Source: an uncultured Acidimicrobiales bacterium (GTDB lineage: Bacteria; Actinomycetota; Acidimicrobiia; Acidimicrobiales; UBA10347). Taken from it: DNA of 5,931 nt. Positions 1 to 5,400 of this stretch are shown piece after piece. Position numbers and translations under genes: made by a program. The DNA lies in the NCBI GenBank assembly GCA_937942965.1, contig CALDGN010000438.1:1-5931 (forward strand). The letters run 5' to 3'. The notes beneath the pieces are model-generated. The model ran no database searches and was not told the origin of the DNA. It was given only the letters and a program-made list of their open reading frames with translations. Position 1 is the first letter of the stretch. Each line of letters starts with the position of its first letter.

Positions 1-1
1 A

Positions 2-364
2 CTGGCACTGCAATGGGTCATCAACCCGTGGTCGAAGAACTTTGGGGCGCTCCGCACCTGGACGAGTTCCGGTGACACCAGCCGGTGGTCACCCGATCCT
101 GTTGCCTGGCTCGACCCGACTGACGATTGGCAGTTCGTGGAGATGCGGCTGCATCCGACGCGTCGCGAGGCTTCGCTAGCAATCAACGGGCTTGAGATCC
201 CTGCTCAGTGCACCGAGACGACGAAGCCGGACAACTGGGCGTACGCGACTGCAGCGGCCGTGAGCGTCGAGCTCATCAGCATCTGGCCTGATGACCGGGT
301 CACCGCACCGACAACCAAGCTTGAGTGCCGCGACTGGGCCTGGGACTGGTCAGTTCCGGCCTAA
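2..364 (+). CDS. C-terminal part of an unrecognised Trp-rich protein, possibly concanavalin A-like (lectin/glucanase) fold; 5' end missing
   Basis: An open frame runs from the left edge to a TAA at 362-364 and encodes 120 residues with no stop, so the start lies outside the window. An internal ATG at 137 could begin a 75-residue protein, but the coding frame is continuous upstream of it and has the same composition, so I treat it as internal. The fragment is rich in Trp and in alternating hydrophobic/polar stretches typical of beta strands. It has a WQFVEMRLHP segment followed by a short 'ING' turn, then KPDNW, and ends in a CRDWAWDW segment. This pattern resembles the last strands of concanavalin A-like lectin/glucanase or LamG-type sandwiches, but no catalytic motif is visible and the assignment is a weak inference. 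No transmembrane segment is seen. It converges on the dimethylformamidase-like gene, and the two stop codons overlap. Confidence 0.6.
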   Translation: MALQWVINPWSKNFGALRTWTSSGDTSRWSPDPVAWLDPTDDWQFVEMRLHPTRREASLAINGLEIPAQCTETTKPDNWAYATAAAVSVELISIWPDDRVTAPTTKLECRDWAWDWSVPA

Positions 365-378
365 GCGCCAGCGGGAAC
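353..378. repeat. Imperfect inverted repeat centred on two convergent stop codons
   Basis: GTTCC (353-357) pairs with GGAAC (374-378). After one G/G mismatch, GC (359-360) pairs with GC (371-372), leaving a 10-nt loop at 361-370 that contains both stop codons. It is the only possible stem-loop I see at the meeting point of the two convergent genes, which leave no intergenic room for a terminator. No T-tract follows on either strand, so calling it a bidirectional terminator would be speculative; a stem this short can occur by chance. Confidence 0.25.
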
Positions 379-1920
379 GACGTAATCCAAGATGTTCTGC
401 GTGACCTGATCGACCCTGCGGTCTCGCCCCAAGCCGTAGACCCAGTCGGTGGTACCTGCCGTAACGACGGTGCCGCCGGTGTCTCCGAAGGGGCGACACG
501 TGGCGAGCACCGCCGTGCCTTGGCGAACTCGGCGCTTGTTGTCGTCGGTGACGCCGCCGTAGAAGCGGTCGGCGAGGAACTCAAGGTCACCTTGATCTGA
601 GAGCGCAGCAATGGACTTGGGGTAGTCCCCCACCCCCAGGTTGCCGGCCATCGCGAGCCCGACGATCGTCACGTCTTCGGGCATGCCGGGCACAGGCCGC
701 ACATGCGGCTCGTGGTACTCGTCGAGCTGGATCGGGCAGCCGACGGTCTCGTAGCCGACGATGCCATGGTCGCCTCCGAGTAGATCGCCCCAGCCGAGGT
801 CGGTGCCCTCGAACATCCAGTGGCCCGGCTTGGTGACGGTGAAGCCGCCGGTGCCGTTCGCAAGTGCATTACCGAACCGGTGGTAGAGGCCGAACACCGA
901 ACCCGCACCGATCGTCGACCATTCAGGTCGGCCGACGAGCGGGTCGCACCATAGGCCGGCCATCGTCGCCTCGTTCTCGGTGCCGACAACAGGGTCGTCG
1001 AGATGCGCCCGGTACTTGTGGCACACCATGTGATCAAGCCCGGGGTCACCAGCGTCGTCTTCGAGTCGAACCTGCCAGAACATCGTGTTGCCGCTCAGCG
1101 AGACATAGTTGCCGCCGCCTTTGATGTGGTCGTCGATGGCGTCTCGCGCTGCGGCCGTCCAGTACTCGTCATGACCGATGCCGAGTACAACGTCGTAGCC
1201 ATCGAGACAGCCTGGCTCGTGCAGGTCTGATGACACCGCCATGTCGAAGCCAAACCCACGCGGCTCGGCCCATTCGACGAAGCGGCGCTCGTGCGTGAAC
1301 CAACCGGTCGAGCCCACCGCCGAGGTGTAGCCGTTAGCCATACGCCACGCCTGGAAGATCTCGCCGTCGGAATCGTCGTCTTCTCCGAAACGCACCGGCC
1401 GGGCTTTGCGGTCGTCACGGTCTTCGCCGTCTCGAGCGAGCAGGCCACGGGCCCACGGCCGACGAAACGACACCCGATGGCCGCCCGTGTACAGACTCTT
1501 GCCGCCCCACGTGTTGTAGGCATTCCACGTGTTGGTTGCCAGCACGAGCAGCGCCCGCTGGGTCGGCTGGGTGGGGCGCACGACGAAGCCGGCGTGTGCG
1601 ACGTCTCGGCCGGTCGTTGCACCCGCTGCAGTCAGCGTGACCAGATAGAAGCCGGGAGTCCAATCCGAAGCCGTGTCGACCGTGAGCGACTCGGGCCAGT
1701 GACAGCCCGCCGAGTCTGCGTCAGCGGGCGCCGCGACCGAGGCGCCGGCCACTCCTTCGGCGCTCCAGACCTCAACCCGTTCTGCACCCCACCGCTCGAC
1801 GACCACATCGAAGGTCGCCGCAGTCGTGGACACGCGCAGCGGCACTGACTCGCCCGCTCGGCAGCTCAAGGCACCGGCATAGCCCTCGATCTCGTCATAG
1901 AAGGTGATGTCGTCAGCCAT
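361..1920 (-). CDS. N,N-dimethylformamidase large (beta) subunit-like protein
   Basis: This 519-residue protein resembles the large subunit of N,N-dimethylformamidase, an iron enzyme that hydrolyses dimethylformamide to dimethylamine and formate. Most members of the wider family are uncharacterised, so its substrate is unknown. Residues about 6-115 form an Ig-like beta domain (EIEGYAGALSCRAGESVPLRV, ending in GFYLVTL and GFVVRP). Residues about 120-519 form the catalytic-type domain with NAYNTWGGKSLY (133-144), SSDLHEPG (230-237), GIGHDEYW (247-254), GGGNYVSLSGNTMFW (268-282) and TDWVYGLG near the end. There is no signal peptide, so it is probably cytoplasmic. A charged Asp/Arg-rich stretch spans 162-187. 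It is shorter than the roughly 760-residue characterised large subunit as I recall it, and no small-subunit gene is next to it. ATG at 1918-1920 is preceded by AAGG (1928-1931) at 7 nt. It follows ppx by 32 nt and is probably co-transcribed. The family call is fairly sure; the reaction is not. Confidence 0.8.
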   Translation of the reverse strand: MADDITFYDEIEGYAGALSCRAGESVPLRVSTTAATFDVVVERWGAERVEVWSAEGVAGASVAAPADADSAGCHWPESLTVDTASDWTPGFYLVTLTAAGATTGRDVAHAGFVVRPTQPTQRALLVLATNTWNAYNTWGGKSLYTGGHRVSFRRPWARGLLARDGEDRDDRKARPVRFGEDDDSDGEIFQAWRMANGYTSAVGSTGWFTHERRFVEWAEPRGFGFDMAVSSDLHEPGCLDGYDVVLGIGHDEYWTAAARDAIDDHIKGGGNYVSLSGNTMFWQVRLEDDAGDPGLDHMVCHKYRAHLDDPVVGTENEATMAGLWCDPLVGRPEWSTIGAGSVFGLYHRFGNALANGTGGFTVTKPGHWMFEGTDLGWGDLLGGDHGIVGYETVGCPIQLDEYHEPHVRPVPGMPEDVTIVGLAMAGNLGVGDYPKSIAALSDQGDLEFLADRFYGGVTDDNKRRVRQGTAVLATCRPFGDTGGTVVTAGTTDWVYGLGRDRRVDQVTQNILDYVVPAGA

Positions 1921-1952
1921 CGCGGAACCTTATGGGTGATTGGCGTACGAGT

Positions 1953-3503
1953 TCAGTCGATGATCACGAAGCGACGAGAGCGGCGAGCCAACAAGCTGGA
2001 TCGGTCATTGGCCATGTAGATCTCAACCGAGGCGTCGGCTCCATCGACGATGCCACACGTGATGTGCAGCGCCTCGTCGTCCCAGCTCACGTCGACAGCC
2101 TGGACAAGCCCTCGACGCGTCCGGTCCAGGGCAATCGCGATCCGAAGGATCCCAGCCATCCATTCGACCCGTTCCTTGTCCGCAGCGTTCAGGGCAACGA
2201 AGCGAGGGTGCGAGGACTTCGGCGCACTCTTGCGGTGATAGCGAGCCACCTGTGCGATCACGTCGATCTCGCGCTCCGTGTAGCCCGTCAGTCGATCGCT
2301 GTTGCGAATCACATACTCACTGTGGTGATGGTGTGCCGCGTGCGAGATGAACAAGCCGACGTTGTGCAGCAAGGCCGCTGCTTCGAGAAGCTCGCGATCG
2401 CCTCGCCGCAGTTCGTGCAGATCCTCGAGTGCGTCGTACAACTTGAGCGCCACAGCCGTCGCCTGCTCGATGTGGCCGCGGTCTTCGTCGAAGTCGTCGG
2501 CCATGCGAAGCAGCGAGTCACGTCGCAGATCCGCAAGGCGACCTGCGCCGATCTCGATGCCGTGCGTTCGATCGAGCAGCACGCCCTCGCGCAAGGCGTA
2601 CGGGCTCGTGATCATCTCGTCGACACCGAACGCCAGGAAGATCTCGTGCAACAAGATCGCGCCCGCCACGATCACGTCGGAGCGCCGGGCGGACAGCGCA
2701 TCGACCGACGAGGCTCGCTCGGCCGAGGTCGGCCATTGGGTGAGTTCGTCGATGAGATCCTCGAGGCCTCTGCGGCTGATCCGGTTGTCGAGGCCAGCCG
2801 TACCCGCATCGCCGGTCGCCCGGTAACGCAGCATCTCGCCGATCGCCGATGCCGTGCCCGATGAGCCCACGGCCACCTGGAACCCGAGCGGCGCCATGGC
2901 CGTCGCGGTCGGCGCTAAGAACGCTCGCACATACTGACGGCACTCGTCGACCGCGCCGCCAACGATGGTTCCGTTCGGGAAGAACCGGTTGGTGAGGCGC
3001 AAGTGCCCGAGCTTCACGCTGCGAGCCGCCAACGCCTTGCCGGACTTGCCGATCAGGATCTCGGTGCTTCCGCCACCGATATCGACCATCATCAGCTGCT
3101 GATCGAAGATCGGCAGGGCCTGCAGCACGCCCAGGTGGATCAGGCGAGCTTCTTCGGGGCCTGAGATCACGTCAACCAAGATCTCCGCTTCGGTCTCGGC
3201 TCGGCGGACGAACTCGTGGCCATTCTCGGCTTCTCGAACCGCCGACGTTGCAACCGCCGACACCGACGCGTCGAGACTCTTGGCGATCGCACCGAATCGG
3301 GTGAGTGCGGCGATGCCCCGGTCCATTGCCGCAGCGCCAAGCTCGCGGATGTCACCCGGACCTTCGCCCAAACGGACGGTCTCTTTCTCGGTGGTGAGCA
3401 CGGTGAACTCGCCATCGGCGCCAACCTCGGCCACGAGCAGATGGATCGAGTTCGTGCCGATGTCGATCGCAGCGTGGTTCGACGTTGCCGAGTCTGCGCT
3501 CAT
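1953..3503 (-). CDS. ppx: Ppx/GppA family exopolyphosphatase / pppGpp phosphohydrolase with C-terminal HD-like domain
   Basis: This 516-residue cytoplasmic enzyme of the Ppx/GppA family removes terminal phosphates from polyphosphate and/or the 5' phosphate of pppGpp; sequence alone does not separate the two activities. The N-terminal actin/hsp70-like fold (about 10-310) shows the first phosphate-binding loop DIGTNS (14-19), ATSAVREAENG (85-95), ISGPEEAR (113-120) with the probable catalytic Glu at 117/118, the second loop DIGGGSTE (141-148), GSSGTASA (213-220) and SPYALREGVLLD (300-311). Residues about 325-516 form the helical HD-like region: H344, LLHNVG (378-383), a His cluster H388 and H391-394, and LRIAIALDR with D460. 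The usual HD pair is His-Asn here (380-381). The length matches the long, E. coli Ppx-like form rather than the short form of about 310 residues. ATG is at 3501-3503, only 9 nt after the cinA stop. Its best ribosome-binding site is a weak GGAG at 3516-3519 inside the end of cinA, which suggests coupled translation. Confidence 0.93.
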   Translation of the reverse strand: MSADSATSNHAAIDIGTNSIHLLVAEVGADGEFTVLTTEKETVRLGEGPGDIRELGAAAMDRGIAALTRFGAIAKSLDASVSAVATSAVREAENGHEFVRRAETEAEILVDVISGPEEARLIHLGVLQALPIFDQQLMMVDIGGGSTEILIGKSGKALAARSVKLGHLRLTNRFFPNGTIVGGAVDECRQYVRAFLAPTATAMAPLGFQVAVGSSGTASAIGEMLRYRATGDAGTAGLDNRISRRGLEDLIDELTQWPTSAERASSVDALSARRSDVIVAGAILLHEIFLAFGVDEMITSPYALREGVLLDRTHGIEIGAGRLADLRRDSLLRMADDFDEDRGHIEQATAVALKLYDALEDLHELRRGDRELLEAAALLHNVGLFISHAAHHHHSEYVIRNSDRLTGYTEREIDVIAQVARYHRKSAPKSSHPRFVALNAADKERVEWMAGILRIAIALDRTRRGLVQAVDVSWDDEALHITCGIVDGADASVEIYMANDRSSLLARRSRRFVIID

Positions 3504-3512
3504 TGCTGCGGG

Positions 3513-4760
3513 CTACTCCGCTCGGGCAAGCAAGCGCTTGCGCAGCTCGTTCAGCGCCGTGATGCACGTGAATTCTCGGATGCGGCGGCGGTCGAACGGC
3601 CACTCGACACGAAGCACACGTGTCTCGCCATCAAGGTGCGTGGCCATGAACACGGTGCCGACATCGTGCCCACCGGCTGGGTCAGGGCCAGCCACGCCGG
3701 TCACGGCGATCGTCGCTTGGGCACCCAGCGCTTGTGCGGCACCTTCGGCCATACGGATGGCGCCCTCTTCGCTGATTGCCGGCGCGCCGTCGATGGCGAG
3801 CACGTCGTTCTTCACCGAGTCGGCATAGGACACGATGCTGCCTTGAAACACGTCGCTCACGCCAGGATTCGAGGTGATGCGTTGGGCGATAAGGCCGCCG
3901 GTGAGCGACTCGGCCAGCCCGAGTTTCAGGCCGTGCTGGCGGCACAGGTCGACGACAACGGTCTCCATCGTCTGATCGTCGAGGCCGAAGACGATGGCGT
4001 CGCCGATGATCGAGCGGACGCGCGCCTCTTCTGCATCGAGCAACGCAACAACCTCGGCCTCGGTATCGGCTTTGGCCGTGACGCGGACCTTGAGGCCCTC
4101 GATGCCGCTGGCGAGAAACGCGATAGTCGCTTCGCCCGACTCGTCGAGCCGGTCGATCTCGTCGCCGAGCAGCTCAGCGAGGCCAGATTCGCTCTGACCC
4201 CAGGTGCGAATCACTCGGCTCCGGATGACGGCGGTGATGCCCGCACGCTCGCGCAGGTCGGGAAGCACAAACTCATCGATCATCTTGCGCATCTCCCACG
4301 GAACACCCGGCACCGCATAGATGACCTGGCCGTCACCGAACGGGCAGACGAGCCCGGGGGCTGTCCCGGGCATGACCGGGATCGGCTCGCCACCAGCGGG
4401 CACCTGGGCCTGGAGGAGATTGTTCTTCGGCATCGCCCGGCCACGGGAGCCGAACATGTTCTCGATGCGCTCCACCAGGTCCTGACGCTGCTCGAGCTCG
4501 ACGCCCATGACCTCGGCGATCACGTTGCGGGTGATGTCGTCTTGGGTCGGCCCAAGACCGCCACACAAGATGACCGCGTCGCTTCGGCTCAGCGCGAGCT
4601 CGATCGAGGCGCGCATGCGATCAGCATTGTCGCCGACCTTGGTTTGGTAGTGGCTGTCGATGCCAACTTCGGCGAGTTGCTCGCCGATGTAGCTCGAATT
4701 CGTGTCGACGATCTGGCCCAGCAGAAGCTCGGTACCGACCGCAATGACCTCACATCGCAT
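3513..4760 (-). CDS. cinA: CinA: competence/damage-inducible protein, MoCF-like domain plus nicotinamide-nucleotide amidase
   Basis: This is a two-domain CinA of 415 residues from the preferred ATG (4758-4760), the usual length. The N-terminal molybdopterin-binding-like (COG1058) domain, about 1-170, has VGTELLLG (8-15), CGGLGPTQDD (66-75) and VPGVPWEM (150-157); in characterised CinA proteins this domain is an ADP-ribose/nucleotide pyrophosphatase. The C-terminal domain, about 255-412, is PncC-like NMN deamidase (NMN to nicotinic acid mononucleotide plus ammonia, pyridine nucleotide salvage). It has the AESLTGG motif (283-289, probable catalytic Ser285), a Tyr/Lys segment SYADSVK (311-317) and TGVAGPDPAGG (354-364). 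Both domains look intact. An in-frame GTG at 4767-4769 would add three residues. I prefer the ATG because family members start right at the MxCEVIAVGTE-type segment and AGGGTGG lies about 5 nt before it, whereas the GTG has no proper ribosome-binding site. It lies between pgsA (60-nt gap) and ppx (9-nt gap). Confidence 0.96.
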   Translation of the reverse strand: MRCEVIAVGTELLLGQIVDTNSSYIGEQLAEVGIDSHYQTKVGDNADRMRASIELALSRSDAVILCGGLGPTQDDITRNVIAEVMGVELEQRQDLVERIENMFGSRGRAMPKNNLLQAQVPAGGEPIPVMPGTAPGLVCPFGDGQVIYAVPGVPWEMRKMIDEFVLPDLRERAGITAVIRSRVIRTWGQSESGLAELLGDEIDRLDESGEATIAFLASGIEGLKVRVTAKADTEAEVVALLDAEEARVRSIIGDAIVFGLDDQTMETVVVDLCRQHGLKLGLAESLTGGLIAQRITSNPGVSDVFQGSIVSYADSVKNDVLAIDGAPAISEEGAIRMAEGAAQALGAQATIAVTGVAGPDPAGGHDVGTVFMATHLDGETRVLRVEWPFDRRRIREFTCITALNELRKRLLARAE

Positions 4761-4761
4761 A

Positions 4762-4806
4762 GAGGCCACCCTAGGAGGTCACGTCGGCGCCTAATCAGGT
4801 GGCCTC
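4762..4806 (-). promoter_or_regulatory. Inverted repeat (9-bp stem) covering the cinA ribosome-binding site
   Basis: Plus-strand GAGGCCACC at 4762-4770 is an exact reverse complement of GGTGGCCTC at 4798-4806, with 27 nt between them. In the minus-strand transcript the downstream arm, GGTGGCCTC, is separated from the preferred cinA ATG by one base. It contains the GG-rich Shine-Dalgarno-like bases and the alternative GTG start. A folded stem would therefore hide the site of initiation. No run of T follows on the transcript strand, so it does not look like an intrinsic terminator. The repeat is seen directly; any regulatory role is inference. Confidence 0.5.
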
Positions 4807-4820
4807 GTCAGGTTGAGGGT

Positions 4821-5399
4821 TCAGTGGGCGGTACGAGCGGCGGCTTCGCCGTCTCGGAGGTACTGCGCCCCGGTGAACAGCGTCAGCGCAACCGCGAACC
4901 AGACAGCGATGTCGACGACCAGTTGCTGGTCTCGTAGCGCGGGCATGACGGCCATGAGCAAGGCGGCGCCCTGCACGGTGGCCTTCCATTTGGCCAGTGG
5001 CCGAGCGGGAATCGAGATGTTGCGCATGGCGAAGCGGACTCGCATGGCGCTGATCAGCAGCTCACGGGCGCCGATCAAAGCGATTGGCAGCAGCGCGAGC
5101 CGGTTGACGGCGACGAGCGAGAGCCCGACGCCGAGGATCACGATCTTGTCGGCCAGCGGGTCAAGAAATGCGCCGCTTCGGCTGTAGCCGTTGGTGGCTC
5201 GGGCAACTCGACCATCGATCAGATCGGTGAACGCCATCAGCAAGCCAATCGCGAACGCGCCCCACGAGGTGCCGAGGCTGGCCTCGTCGGCCAACACCAT
5301 CGAGCACAGGAACGGTGTCATCAGGATGCGGCTAAACGTGACCGCGTTGGCGGGAGTAGCTGCGCCCCACAACGGATACGAGCGCTGGACAACCGCCAT
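4821..5399 (-). CDS. pgsA: CDP-diacylglycerol--glycerol-3-phosphate 3-phosphatidyltransferase (PgsA)
   Basis: This integral membrane enzyme joins CDP-diacylglycerol and glycerol 3-phosphate to give phosphatidylglycerol phosphate and CMP, the committed step to phosphatidylglycerol and cardiolipin. It has 192 residues, normal for the family. The full CDP-alcohol phosphotransferase signature is present and exactly spaced: D59, D62-G63, A66-R67, G76, D80 and D84; these acidic residues bind the metal ions and CDP. The N-terminal TPANAVTFSRI (15-25) and the later GARELL (110-115) and KWKATVQ (137-143) are also typical of PgsA. Several hydrophobic membrane segments are visible (about 26-38, 48-58, 86-110, 145-155 and 160-176). 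I chose ATG at 5397-5399, one base after the rimO stop, because it has GGTGGAG 9 nt upstream. A GTG at 5427-5429 would add ten residues and overlap rimO, and is less likely. Other CDP-alcohol transferases are possible in principle, but the gene neighbourhood supports PgsA. Confidence 0.93.
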   Translation of the reverse strand: MAVVQRSYPLWGAATPANAVTFSRILMTPFLCSMVLADEASLGTSWGAFAIGLLMAFTDLIDGRVARATNGYSRSGAFLDPLADKIVILGVGLSLVAVNRLALLPIALIGARELLISAMRVRFAMRNISIPARPLAKWKATVQGAALLMAVMPALRDQQLVVDIAVWFAVALTLFTGAQYLRDGEAAARTAH

Positions 5400-5400
5400 A

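Noticed and set aside
1291..1848. Plus-strand open frame of 185 codons opposite the dimethylformamidase-like gene
   Set aside because: It lies entirely within the well-supported minus-strand gene and has no domain signal.
1932..2864. Plus-strand open frame of 310 codons opposite ppx
   Set aside because: It is a shadow of the exopolyphosphatase gene: no motif, atypical composition and no convincing ribosome-binding site.
4773..4779. Perfect plus-strand Shine-Dalgarno AGGAGGT in the pgsA-cinA gap
   Set aside because: No usable start codon with a meaningful open frame follows on the plus strand; the nearest GTG frame stops within a few codons. It is better read as ACCTCCT on the cinA transcript.
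4762..4806. The pgsA-cinA inverted repeat as an intrinsic terminator
   Set aside because: The loop is long (27 nt), no T-run follows on the minus-strand transcript, and the stem abuts the start of the next gene.
3216..4937. Long plus-strand open frame of 573 codons opposite ppx, cinA and the end of pgsA
   Set aside because: It lies antisense to genes with clear family motifs, and its translation is low-complexity (many Arg, Asp, His, Ala) with no recognisable domain. Long antisense frames are common in GC-rich DNA with strong third-position bias.
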